From assembly GCA_028641055.1 (NCBI GenBank), contig CM054060.1:239596833-239660832 (forward strand): a stretch of 64,000 bases of DNA, written 5' to 3'. The notes beneath the pieces were generated by a model. That model saw only the letters and a list, made by a program, of their open reading frames with translations, was not told the origin of the DNA and did no database searches. Positions 25,361 to 36,970 of the stretch are shown piece by piece (positions within the stretch are counted from its first letter, which is position 1; each line of letters starts with the position of its first letter). This DNA comes from Alopecurus myosuroides. Taxonomy: Eukaryota > Streptophyta > Magnoliopsida > Poales > Poaceae. The position numbers and the translations under genes are program-made.

Positions 25361-25855
25361 TACGCATTCATTACGCTTTTGTTCCACATGATGCTACTTA
25401 CTTGGACATGTTTATCTCGCATCTTACTGTAGATCACATGTCTAGTATATTTGCTATATCTCTAGTCATGGTTTCTTTATTCTATTTATAGATGAATTCA
25501 ACAAAAAAATTGCTCATATCTTGAACATAGGAAATGTCGCAGCACCGAAAAGAACAACTATAACGCTGCAACAAGGGGCGCCAGCTCCTAAACCCTAAAC
25601 CCTACTCTCTCGGCAACAACCACTCCAACATCTGAGGTGAAATCCAAATGCCTCCCTGAAAAAAAGGCTTGCAAGATGAACAACGAAACGAAACCGAACC
25701 CCTTTTTCGGTTAAAACCGCATGCCCACCCAGCCGACTCTTGATGTATTTTATACTATTTAGGCAGTAGGAGCCCTATTAATTACCTCGAACTGATATAA
25801 TATCATGTATAAATGACCATGCACCAGCAATATGTATAAATGACCATGCACCAGC
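25361..25855. other. Intron-like and unassigned sequence before the LINE
   Basis: Positions 25361-25491 look like an intron with GT and AG ends. Then follow a short open stretch, a C-rich part with two tandem CCCTAAA units near 25590, and a 24-bp direct repeat (25805-25828 and 25832-25855, differing at no position I could see). No gene is supported. The stretch is probably ancestral non-repetitive DNA of the locus. Confidence 0.4.
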
Positions 25856-26178
25856 TGCTTGTAGAGATCCCTTCAGATGTTCTAGGTGCCTTGAGAATGG
25901 TCATCAATCACTCGAGTGCCGCAACGCTTGGCACCCCCTAAGCATGTTGGCAGACCTTGCTGCATCATCGTCCCGTCTAGCCCATGAGATTTGTCAAGCT
26001 CCATCTCCTCGCCCGTCACCATCCAAGGCGCTTGGTCCCGTCTCTTGGGCATCTCTCGTATCTGCTCACCGTTGGCTCTTTGGGCTCAACAGATTTGTCG
26101 ATGCGGTCCACTTTGGAGGTGCAGGCTGAGTTGCTGCACTCAGAGCTCCTTGACATGGCTTCCTTTCGGTTTGAGGAG
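25856..26178 (+). pseudogene. LINE-type zinc-knuckle ORF, left part
   Basis: The sequence encodes a CCHC zinc knuckle (CSRCLENGHQSLEC, about 25876-25917: C-x2-C-x4-H-x4-C) followed by HPLS and, further on, SWASLVS. This arrangement is known in grass LINE ORF1-type or DUF4283-type nucleic-acid-binding proteins. The start is truncated, and frame changes separate the knuckle from the frame open at 25984-26178. That frame ends exactly at the G2 insertion (FEE, then a stop from the LTR). It resumes in phase at 54275 once G2 and its target-site copy are discounted. Confidence 0.65.
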
Positions 26179-27571
26179 TGATACGTCCAAAACATATCTT
26201 CTTTTCCGAACACTTTTCTTATTGTTTGCCTCTAAACTTGTGAGTTTTGGATACAACTAACACAGACTGACGCTATTTTCAGCAGAATACCTTGGTGTCT
26301 CGTTTTTGTGCAGAAAATCAACTTTCGGGAAAATGCCCAAAAAAGATCCCGAAGACCTTAAAACACCTGAAGACCCCCGGAGCTAGAGGATCCCCGGAGA
26401 GGGGCCAGGTGGGGGACACACCACCCCTGGGCGCGCCCCCCTTGGCCATGCCGCCTGGTGGTGTGGGCCCCTAGGCACCCCCTCGGGCTCCCCTTTTGAC
26501 TACTTATGCCCCATAAACCAAAAACATGAGGGGGTTCGCATTTTCCACAAAAACACAACAGAGGTCCGCCGCCACCTCGAAACTCAATTCGGGGATCAGA
26601 AGTTCCTGTTCTGGCGCCCTACCGGGACGGGTATTCGGAGAAGATCATCGCCATCAACACCGCCACCTCTTCTCCATCAACCATCCATGATTCCCCCGTC
26701 CATGTGTGAGTAAACACCGCTGTAGGCTGTGAGGGATGCAAGGTATTGGATGAGATCGATCATGTAATAATGCCAAATTGTTAGGGCATAATGCCTAGTA
26801 TCCATTGTTAGTGTTTTCTACGGTTGTTGCAACTTGTTATGCTTAATGCTTGTAACTAGGGCCCGAGTGCCATGATCTCAGATCTAAACATGTTATTGTT
26901 TCATGATTATAATTATGTTTCTTGATCATATTTGCAAGTTGTTTACACATGTCATTGTCCGAAACCCGAGGCCCCAAAGTGACAGAAATTGGGACAACCA
27001 GGGGGGATGGTTGTGACGTGAGGATCACGTGTGTTCACGGAGTGTTAATGCTTTGCTCCTGTGCTTTATTAAAAGGAGCACTTTAATTACCAGTAGTTTC
27101 CCTTGAGCCCCCATTGCAACGGGCTGGTAGGACAAAAGATGTTGTGCAAGTTTCTCATTGCGAGCACATATGACTATATTGGAACACATGTATATGGTTT
27201 GCCTTTAACTTGGATGCTTTATTATTATTATTATCTGCAATGCCCATGTTTATATTATTCCATGACCTATCTTATCCATGCAACACCCATTCATCCATTC
27301 CCTATGCCTACAGTATTTTCATCCTGCTGTTTCCCGCAATTGCTACTGCTGTTATTATTTTACTCCTGCTGTTATTTTACTACTACTGCTGCTATAAAAT
27401 TGTTACCACTGATAAATTGTTGCGAGCAAGTCTACTTTCAGGTGCAGCTGAATTGACAACTCAGCTGTTAAGGCTTATAAATATTCTTTGGCTCCCCTTG
27501 TGTCGAATCAATAAATTTGGGTTTTACTTCACTCAAAGACTGTTGCGATCCCCTATACTTGTGGGTCATCA
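26179..27571 (+). mobile_element. G2 left (5') LTR
   Basis: The 1393-bp LTR starts TGATACGTCCAAAAC and ends ACTTGTGGGTCATCA. It matches the right LTR (52876-54269) with roughly 5-8% differences in the parts compared. The target-site duplication AGGAG is perfect (26174-26178 and 54270-54274). A GC-rich block (about 26410-26473) precedes the presumed transcription start. Confidence 0.93.
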
Positions 27572-27582
27572 ATACTATTTTC

Positions 27583-27600
27583 TGGCGCTGTTGCTGGGGA
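27583..27600 (+). other. G2 primer binding site (tRNA-Asp type)
   Basis: TGGCGCTGTTGCTGGGGA lies 11 bases after the LTR. It matches the complement of the plant tRNA-Asp 3' end (TGGCGCCGTTGCCGGGGA) except for two C-to-T changes. Confidence 0.8.
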
Positions 27601-27659
27601 GCATAGGTTTATATATTTGCTTACTTGAAAATGATATTAGTTGCTACAAGCCTTTCATC

Positions 27660-29072
27660 ATGGGCAAGACTCGGGATGGAAAATTTCCTATATTACCATC
27701 CACTACAAGGAGAGGTACAACTTTGAACACCTCTATTGCTCTTGATTCACCATCTATTATGAGTAAGCTTCTTTCACCACCACATGCTACACACACTATT
27801 ACTTCAGCTGAGTCTGAAAATGCTTCTGATACTTTTGATGATGCTTCTACTGTGCTTGATGATACTGGTTCACTAGGTCCTTTCCTACATGCTACAATTG
27901 CAAAATCCAAACAAATTGAAAGCGCTGAAATTCTCGTTGAAAATATTGGTACACATGTTAACTCACCTGAGTCTATTGATGATCTTGATGAAACCTATAT
28001 TGAACTTAATGATGACTTTATTAAGGAATCTCAAGCTACTGCGGGTGCAAGTGCTCTTAAGAGTCTTCTTGGAAGACATGTTGTTAAATATAAGTCTTCT
28101 CTTGATGCTAAGTTTGCCACATCTCCCATACACACTAGAGACAAGGATTATGATTTCTCTCTAGATTTATCTTACATATCTATTGTTGATAAGGAACCTT
28201 TTTGTGGAACTGAAAGTAAAATTGCTATGGAACACATGAATGAGATTTCATCTTTGAGTAGTTTATTTTCTGATGATACCAAGCTGTGTACTTATTTTGT
28301 TACCAAGATCTCCCCTTTCTCATTGAAAGATGAAGCTAAAACTTGGTTTAACAATCTGTCACCTGGATCTATTACTAGCCCTATGAATTTGGTTAATGCT
28401 TTCTTTCAAAAATATTTTCCTGCTAGTGCCCAACATGTTGTTGTGCAGGACATCTTTAACTTTGAGCAAATTGAAGGAGAGAAATTGCCTGAATCTTGGA
28501 CAAGGTTTTGTTCTTTAATAAGAGCTAGCCATGGCTATCCATTACCTAAAAATGAGCTCCTAGATATATTTTATAATGGACTAACTGTTGAATCTAGGAC
28601 ATACCTGGATAGTTGTGCTGGTTGTATTTTTAGGAAAAGAACTCCAGAAGAAGCTGAGGAATTAATGGCTAAAATAGCCAAAAATAATGATGATTGGAAT
28701 ATACTTGAGCCTACACCTACACCAAAGCCAACACCAATACCAACGCGCAAGAAGAGAGGGATGATTGAATTAAATGATGAAGTGATGAAGGAAGCCAAGA
28801 AATCTCTTAAAGAGAGGGGTATTAAATCTGAAGATGTGAAGAATTTACCTCCTATAGAAGAATTATGTAAGCCAATTCCTCATCCATCAACAGTTGAGGT
28901 ACACTCTCTCCAATACTTTCATAATAGAGAAATTCCCTACTCTAGACCATCTGATCAATGCTTAGATGAATTTAATAGTTATGTTGTTAAGCAAGACAAC
29001 TTTAATATGAGAGTGAAAAATCACCTTATGGAGAACTCTAGAGCTATTAATAATTTGCATGGTATTATATAG
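27660..29072 (+). pseudogene. G2 gag, Athila-type, ended by early stop
   Basis: From the ATG at 27660 (MGKTRDGK) the frame is open for 470 codons to a TAG at 29070. The Retrotrans_gag region is clear at about 28310-28580 (LKDEAKTWFNNL ... FFQKYFP ... ESWTRF ... LLDIFYNGL), the capsid-like domain that assembles retrotransposon particles. A Pro/Thr-rich linker (about 28710-28740) and a basic stretch follow. In-frame homology continues past the stop to about 29180 (VKIQIDQLTKVQKDML), so the TAG is a nonsense change and not the natural end. The frame also extends upstream into the LTR, which I do not count as coding. Confidence 0.82.
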
Positions 29073-30310
29073 AGAACCTCTAATGATGTTAAAATTCTTG
29101 TTAAACATTTTCATATGGTTAAAATTCAAATTGATCAACTCACTAAAGTGCAAAAAGATATGCTAGCTAATGCTTCTAGAGAAAAAACATGGTTGTGACA
29201 TAATTACTAGAAGTGGTGTTTCTACTCAGGACCCCTTGTATCCTGAAGGACATCCTAAAATAATTGAACAACATTCTCAAAAACCTAAAAACAATTGTTC
29301 TCCTTCTATGAAAACGAAGAAGATACATAAAACTGGTGTAGAATCTCCTGAACCTACTAAAGATCCTAATAGTATATCTATTTCTGATGCTGAAACTGAA
29401 AGTGGTAATGATAAAAGTGATGCTTCTGATAAACAAGAAATTGTAGCTGAACCTGAAAAGCAACCTAAAACTGTGAAGTATAGTAAGGAGGATTTCATTG
29501 CTAATAAACATGGTAATGAAAGAGAGCCTTGGGTACAAAAAGCAATGCCTTTTCCTAATAAGAAACACAAATCAAAGGAAGGAGAATATTATAACAAGTT
29601 TTGTGAGTGGTTGAAACCTCTGTTTTTGCAAATCCCTTTGACTGATGCTATTAAACTGCCTCCTTATTATAAATATATGAAGGATATTGTCTCTAAGAAA
29701 AGGAAAATTCTTAATGAGGAAATTTCTACTATGCTTGCTAATTACTCTTTCAATGGCAAGGTTCCAAAGAAGCTTGGAGATCTTGGTATTCCTACGATCC
29801 CTTTTTCTATTAGAAATAATTATGTTAGAACTGCTTTATGTGACTTGGGAGCTGGAGTTAGTGATATGCCTTTTTCTCTCTATAAAAGTCTCTCTCTTTA
29901 AAAATTGATACACACCGATATATCTTTGCAAATGGCTGATAAATCTACTGATATTCATGTTGGTATATGTGAGAGTGTTCGTGTTCAAGTTGCTACTAGT
30001 TGTTTGATATTAACTGAGTTTGTTGTGTTGGAAATGCCTGAAGATGATAATATGTCTATTATTCTTGGGAGACCTTTTCTTAATAGTTCATGGGCTGTTA
30101 TTTCTTGCAATCAAGGAAAAGTAACTTTTATGTTAATGATAAAGAGCATACTATTTATTTTCCCCATAAGATTGATAGAAGATATGGTCTAAATTCAATT
30201 GAAAATATTGAGACCATCAAGATTGGAGAATTCTATTGTCCCATTCCAATGCTACGAAAAGAATATGAAATAATTATGATTGGGACTATGTCTATCAAGT
30301 TTGAGGTAAC
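29073..30310 (+). pseudogene. G2 gag C-terminus and protease relic
   Basis: After a frameshift near 29180 the frame 29170-29901 is open. It carries the ITRSGVSTQDP linker typical of Athila-type elements, a lysine-rich middle and the pre-protease segment (FCEWLKPLFLQIPL). The protease active-site region is CDLGAGVSDMPFSLY (about 29848-29884), with the catalytic Asp kept. A TAA (29899-29901) interrupts it. The same frame continues (ISLQMADKSTDIHVGICE ... IILGRPFLN) to about 30125, where another frameshift occurs. Neither reverse transcriptase nor integrase follows, so G2 is non-autonomous as well as broken. Confidence 0.82.
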
Positions 30311-31245
30311 ATAATTATTTAGTGATATGCAAAGTTTTGCTTCATATAATTTTTTTATGGTAACAAGACTTGATCACTCTTGTTAACAAAATGATTTTGA
30401 ATGAAGAGGACAATGTTTTCACTATGTTTTCACCTTCCCCTTATCACCTTGCTACTTTAGTGTAATGATGTTTTCCATCATGCATAGTCATGTTTTCATC
30501 ATGTTTTCACCCTGATTACTGTGGTTATGCATGTTTTCACCATCTATTCTTTTGTTTTCACCACCTCCACCTTTGTTTTCTTTGGTTATTTACCTTTTGG
30601 AGTGTCATAGAACTTCTGCAGTTTGGTTTTGGTTTTTTTCCACCTTTCCACATTTGTTTTTTGGGTTTTAATTAATTATTAAATTCTGACCGTACCTCAA
30701 AAATAAAGTTTCTCGAAAAATTCTAGAATAATAATAATAAGTTTTCATGTCAAAAATGAGGCAGAGAGACACCTGGGAGACCCCAGGGGGACCTACTAGT
30801 CAGGCACACAAAAGGGGGGCGCGGCCGGCCCCTGGTGGCGCCTGGTCATGGTGTGGGGCCCCTGGCCCTCCGCTAACTCTCTCCCCTGCCAAAGATTCCT
30901 CTCTCACCCCACAAACTCAAAACATTTCCTGGAACCCGTGTTCTTGCTCTTCTTCCACGGGATTTTTTGATCTCTTTGCTCAGCCCACCATTGTTGCTGA
31001 AATTTGGAGCATTTGCTCTCCGGTATGTGACTCCTCCGATTATCCAAGTAGTATTTTGTTTGGGGGAGTATTTCTTGAGTATTTTGGTACTGTAGGTGGC
31101 AGATTATGTGAGTTTTCATGCTTTATTTGAGTGGAAATAAGATAGTTTTGATGCATGTTTAGCTCTCCTATAAGTCTCTGTGGTAGTTTCCACCTTATAG
31201 TTTCTTGAAATCTATTTTTGTGATGATTGTTGAAAAATTTCAGAA
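30311..31245 (+). mobile_element. G2 internal spacer with LTR-like GC block
   Basis: The first part is AT- and T-rich without a gene. At 30815-30872 lies a GC-rich block with GCGCGGCCGGCCCC and GGTGTGGGGCCCCTGG, close to the blocks that precede the TATA boxes of several LTRs in this window. A C-rich leader and a short stretch resembling an untranslated exon and intron follow before the ATG at 31246. It may act as an internal promoter for the next ORF; this is inference. Confidence 0.5.
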
Positions 31246-32303
31246 ATGGACAGCCATAACTTTGGAGAAATATTTAGGAGTGATGCTCCTAGAAGAACAA
31301 GGCCCTCATTTTCATCCATGTTATTGAGGCCATCCTATAATGAAGACCTTATTGCACCGAACATCGATGATGCAGGAGGTGATGGAATTGCTAACCCATA
31401 TAGCTTCCCACGCTATACATTTTTGAGAAGTGCGGGTATAATGGATGACTTCTTGATGCTGATTGAAGGAGTTGGTTTAACCAACTACATGCAGGATGAA
31501 GGTCCCCAATATGCAACTCTCACAAAAACTTTTGTTGAGAGCTTTAAATTTCATAACTCACCATATAGCTCCACTGTTGCTTTTAAGATATATATGGTAG
31601 TTCTTTTTCTATGATCTTGGAGACTTTTTGAAACATTATAGGTATCAACGGTTCAGGGACAGCATGCAAGATTCAGGAGAGACCCGCTTATCTTATGGAG
31701 CTCTATCGAGGAATTACCAATGATGATGGCCGCTCATCTTAGCGCGGGAAGATAAGAAACATCTAACTTCCTGCCATCAGATATTTCACTTACTATCTTG
31801 CTACTAGTATCCTTGGTAGGGAGAACACTAGCAACATTTCAAGTTATCCTCTTGCTTTTCTTGATGCTTCGCTTAACCGTAGCAACAAGTATAACCTTGG
31901 TTCTCTCATTTCTCGCCGCCTAGCTGCTAAGGGACCCATTTATGGGGGCATTATTGCTACACGTTTAGTAATTGCTCTAGGCCTTCTTGTTGCTCGTCAT
32001 GATGAATTGATTGCTCCTTATAGAATTAATCTTGCTGCCATGAAGGCTCGTCATTTTATTACTGCTAACTCTACTGCTGAACATTTAGTACATAGAGTTT
32101 TATTTGTTGACGGAGATGAGCGGGAAGTTATTTTGCCGCAGCCTGTTTTGTTCAAAGTTGACAGGGCACCATGGTCGCGCCCCAAGGGAGAGATAGATGA
32201 GCAGCTGCACTTGATGGAGTTCCATAGGCAGCAGATGAGGCGAGATGCGCCTTCTGAGGACAACACCACGCAGTACACCGGCGCGTCCTCGAGCACATAT
32301 TAG
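31246..32303 (+). pseudogene. G2 second ORF, Athila ORF1-like, degenerate
   Basis: The ATG at 31246 opens 122 codons (MDSHNFGEIF ... LRSAGIMDDFLMLIEGVGL ... TKTFVESFKF), ended by TGA near 31612. Homology then continues in another frame from about 31644 to the TAG at 32301-32303 (LMELYRGITNDD, YYLATSILGREN, GPIYGGIIATRL, VLFVDGDEREV, EIDEQLHLMEFHRQQ), with two internal stops near 31740 and 31765. This matches, from memory of the family, the extra ORF of Athila-type grass elements that lies after gag-protease; its role is not established. At least one frameshift and two nonsense codons make it non-functional. Confidence 0.72.
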
Positions 32304-32364
32304 GAGGAGGGCTCCTCCTCGGCACACTACGGGGGCACCACCTCATGGTCCCCTTGGTATTGAT

Positions 32365-34011
32365 TGAAGGGGAACGTACCATAGAAAACAAAAAATTTCC
32401 TACGCGAGAGACACCCGAAAGGCCAAGATCTAATCTAGGAGATGAAGTGTAACGGGCAACAAGAGGGTTAAGGAAAACACATACCCTCGAAGACTCAAAG
32501 TGGTACGAGATCAAATCTCGTTGTTGGCGTAGTCGTACTCACACCGATCCCGATAGCGAGAAGATGAGCACAGCAATCCGGCGGTGCATCCGTGATTGGT
32601 CACACGTACGGTTGATGACGACCTCCTTTCCCTCGTTCCAGCGGGGCGCGGAAGTAGAGGATCCCTTGGAACTCCAGCAGCACGACGACGTGGTGGTGGT
32701 GAAGAATCCCACGGTCAGGGCTTCGCCAAGCCGGAGACCATGAAATGGAGCAGCGGGTGGAGGGAAAGGGAAGTGGCCAAGTGTGTGAAGGAGGGAGAGC
32801 TCTCACCCTCCTCTTATAGGAGAGGGGGGAGGCAGCCCAAGGGGGGTGCGGCCAGCCCATGGGGGTGCCCCCACCTCTTCCCTCATCATGTGAGTGGAAG
32901 CTCCACTCACACCCACTCATGCTCCCTTAATTTTCCACTTGGAAAATCCAAAGGTTTTCTTTTAATAAATAAATAAAACCTTTTTATTTCTTTATTTCAG
33001 CATTTGTTAATTCTATTAACAAACTTTTGCATATAGCACCTCGAATCATTTGTTAATTCTATTAACAACCATTCGACGAAAAACCCCTTGAACTATTTCA
33101 ATTTTCCCCGAAACAATTTCGGTGCTGCCCAAAATATTCTTCGATATTCCGTATCCTCTCAAACGCGTCATCGAACCTTAAGTGTGTCACCCTACGGTTC
33201 GCGAATAAGATAGACATGATCGAGACTCCTCTCCGATCAATAATCAACAGCGGGATCTGGAGATCCGTGATGACTCCTATATATTCAACGATGACTCTCG
33301 TGATCGTGTGAACCAACAACGCCGTGAACTATTCCCTTTGTCTCGCGATATTTTACTTGTCCGAGATTCGATCATTGGTATTAACCATACCTTGTTCAAT
33401 CTCGTTACCGACAAGTACTCTTTTCTTGTTCCCGTGATATAACATCCTTTGTGATCATATCACGTGCTTGCAAGCGGTTTCGATGTGATATGACCGAGAG
33501 GGCCCAGAGTATATCTCGCCGTCATTTGGATGGACAAATCCCACTCTTGATCCATGATCCTCAACTAATACTTTCCGAATACTTAACGACACCTTTATAG
33601 TCACCCTGTTACGGTGTGACGTTTGATGCCATCAAAGCACTCTTCCGGTATCAGCGATTGCCATGATCTCATGGTCTAAGGAATAAGTTACTTCGTATGT
33701 TTGATATAACAATGTAAACTAAATGACTTGATCGCATTGCTATATTATCTTTAGGTATATGTTCATCACATCATTCTTCTAATGACATGACCCCGTTATT
33801 AATAACATCCAATGTTCATGATCTTGATCATCTATTAATCAACGAGCTAGTTAAAAGAGAGGCTTTACTAGGAACCATTGTTTGTTTATTAAGCACACAT
33901 GTATCAACGTTTCCGGTTAATACAATTCTAGCATGAGAAATAAACATTCATCATAAACAAAGAATAAGATAATAACCATTTTATTTTTGCCTCTCGGGCA
34001 TATTCCCTTCA
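32365..34011 (-). mobile_element. C1 3' LTR (left copy)
   Basis: C1 lies on the minus strand. In element orientation this LTR begins TGAAGGGAATATGCCC (plus-strand end at 34011) and ends at 32365. It differs from the right LTR by about 2% in compared parts, plus a 19-bp insertion near 32843-32870 and an 8-bp deletion near 33825. The target-site duplication TTGAT is perfect (32360-32364 and 50890-50894). The insertion lies just after G2's second ORF. Confidence 0.93.
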
Positions 34012-34020
34012 GTCTCCCAC
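34012..34020 (-). other. C1 polypurine tract
   Basis: On the minus strand GTGGGAGAC directly precedes the 3' LTR. It is the usual plus-strand primer position and fixes the orientation of C1. Confidence 0.75.
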
Positions 34021-36970
34021 TTGCACTAGAGTCAATAATCTAGTCTGTAAGCACTTTAACACATATGGCGTACCAGTGTTATTACCATGCTTCGCATGCG
34101 GTAAACATCATCAAAAAGATCTGAACTGTTCAGGTCCTATTGAATTTGCATGTTCTTTGCGTCTACACGCATCACTCATTCTCTAATGATATGGCTTTGT
34201 ATATATATGGTCCATTGGTGAAAACTTAATTCGTCAGCTTAAACTGATGTCACTAACATTGTGAAAATGTAGCTTCATAGTGTTAGCATTCTTGGAAACT
34301 CACCAAGTTCCGGTGATACCTTAATTCCTCAGCTTAAACTGATGTTACTAACATTGTGAAAATGTAGCTTCATAGTTTCAGCATTCTTGGAAGTCACCAA
34401 GTTCAATAAAGAACTCCTTGACACAAAATACGCTTATAATCAGTTGTTAACACAACAATATACTTTAGCCTTTGTTGTAGTATCTGTCACAATATTTTAA
34501 TTTTGAAACTCTTTCAAATCCAGCATGGAACTTTCTTCCATCCTATTGTGCTACCCTTCATCACATATTTTAATTGAGATAAAATTACTTGAATAAATGA
34601 CAAGACTATTAGTGTAACATATTACAACTAATATTTTGTCATTACTATATAGGAAAACATATCCTTAGCATTTCTAAAATGACACAAGGGTCTCTCCCAC
34701 TGTTGTCTAATCATCATATAAATTATCCTACTATAACATTTGATAGCATAGGACTCATCTGGTTGTGTACATAACATGGAAACATGACTTAGAAATCTCA
34801 ATTTCAATGATGCTCATCATGTGTCAAAACACATGAATCTTGCTCAATTATTTTCCATGTGACAAGAACTCCTTCTTGTCATTTTCATATTGACTTACTT
34901 CAATATTTCATCTATGTAATTTGGCTTCAATCATATCAGGTGCGTCAATCCATCTTTTATAGATATCGATGCCCAATATCTTCTAAGCCTTTCATCAATA
35001 TGAAATCAAAAATATTAACCGTGTTAATTTAAAATACATATTTTCCAATCAACCATATGTCATCTACATAAAGTATTGGAAATATGTCATAGCGCTCCCA
35101 CTTAATTTCTTGTAACTCTACAAGCATCTTTATCATTCATGATGGAATCAAACTCTTTTGATAACTTCATTAAGCTAAAGATTTCAACTTCGCTATGCTC
35201 ACTTCAACCATTGAAGTATGCACACCTTTCTAGCAACCTTTTGAATTTTACAAAACTCTCAGACTGTGTCAAGTACACATCTTTGATCAAACTTCCTTGA
35301 GAGGAGAGTTAGTTTTGTTATTCAACTGCCATATCATAATATGTAACTTTTTGCTAGAACTATCCGCAAAGACTAAAGCATCACTACGGAAGATCAAAAT
35401 CTTCTAGTATTCAACTCTTTGAACTTCGTCGAAAACAACTTTTCGACAAGTATCCATGTCTTTGTCGCTATATAGACCCTTTTGCTATCGTTAGGCATCA
35501 TGCCTATTGAAAGGACTACCAAGTCACATACTTGATATTCATACAAGGATACTATGGCGGATATAATGACTCATAGTCAATTTTACGAAGTCAGGGCCCA
35601 TCATTTTCTTCCTTTATAAGGTCCAGGTCCTTTTGTTGTCAAAACAACACTTTACACTTAAACCACAAGTTGTTCTAAGTACAAAGTTTTTGGACTTTTC
35701 TGGTACAGTTCGCAAACTCATTTGAAGTATCTACAACATTTGTAGTGTCTTCTACTTAGTAAAAATAGTAAACCCCGGAACATCTTCCAGTGCTGCGCTA
35801 CTCTTGACATGATAACAAAGATTCTCTAATCTCGTTGAGTTCGTACTGTGCTCCCACTCACTTGTTTCGCAAGAACTACTTTCTCGAGAAATCAACCCTT
35901 TCTGACAAACAACATTTGTCTTTTGGTTCGGTGATAGGAGAAATACCCAATGTTTTATTTGGGATAATCTTATAAACATATATTTATCCTATTTTGGTTG
36001 TAAACATTTTACACATGCTATGCATACCAAAACTTAAGAAAAATGACAATTCGGGTCATTACCCAAACCATATCTTATATGTTGTCAATTTCAACGGATC
36101 ATGATGGTGCTCTTTTCAGTGTAAAAGCGGTTGTCCTTAATGTATAAATTACAAAATTATAATGGCAATTTTATTAATCTTACCATGTCAAACAAGGTTT
36201 GATTTTGTCTTTTGAATACTCCAATCTAATGTGGGGTATTCGAGAAGTATAAGTTGTAGAACAATTCTGCAACTTCTCAGATGTTTTGCTAAACTTGTAA
36301 CTCAAACTTTATCCTTTATGATCCAATCATAAATACTTGATTATCTTGTTACATTGATTTTAACTTCATATTAACAACCTTTTGAACCAATTCAAAATGT
36401 CAAACTCTGTTCCCTTTAAATAGATATACTCACATATCTACTTAAATCATCGACAGAATTTTATGAAGGAAAAATTAATCCACCATACATGACTACACAT
36501 AATGGACTATATACATCAATATGTATAATCTCCACTAAATTAGTCGTCCATTCTACTTTGGCCTATGAACGGAATTCTAGTCATCTTTTGGAAGAGGTCT
36601 CACAAGCGTCAATTTATGCAAAACAAAATGACTCTGAAAGTCCATCAATATGGAGTTCCTTCATGTTTTCCTTTCCGATATGAACTAAAATGGTGGTGTC
36701 ACAATTTAAGTGAAAATCTTTTACGTCTTGCAACGTTTAGCATTCAGTCTTATAGATGTTTACTTTACCAACATGATTTATATTATCATATCCATCAATT
36801 ATGGAATATGGTCATCGTTTGAACAATCTCATTTGTTCTCACAAAAGACTAGAACAAAATAACAACTTATTAAGTTCTTAAAATAAATCTTGAATGTTTG
36901 GTTCGATACTACAATGAACACAATAACACTTTATTTATGTTCTTGTCATAATCGATTCCACATCTATTAC
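34021..36970 (-). mobile_element. C1 internal region, 3' side
   Basis: About 3 kb of AT-rich sequence between the polypurine tract and the L1 insertion. Stretches resemble, from memory, the 3' part of Angela/BARE1-related Triticeae Copia elements, but I could not find an intact pol frame or a clear RT/RNase H motif on the minus strand. It contains a 95-bp tandem duplication (34225-34319 and 34320-about 34408). The last five bases (ATTAC, 36966-36970) are the left target-site copy of L1. Confidence 0.65.

Noticed and set aside
25585..25605. Telomere-like CCCTAAA repeats
   Set aside because: Only about two units occur, which is common by chance in C-rich plant DNA.
27210..27659. Upstream extension of the G2 gag frame into the LTR
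   Set aside because: The frame happens to be open through the LTR end and primer site; the ATG at 27660 after the primer site is the sensible start.
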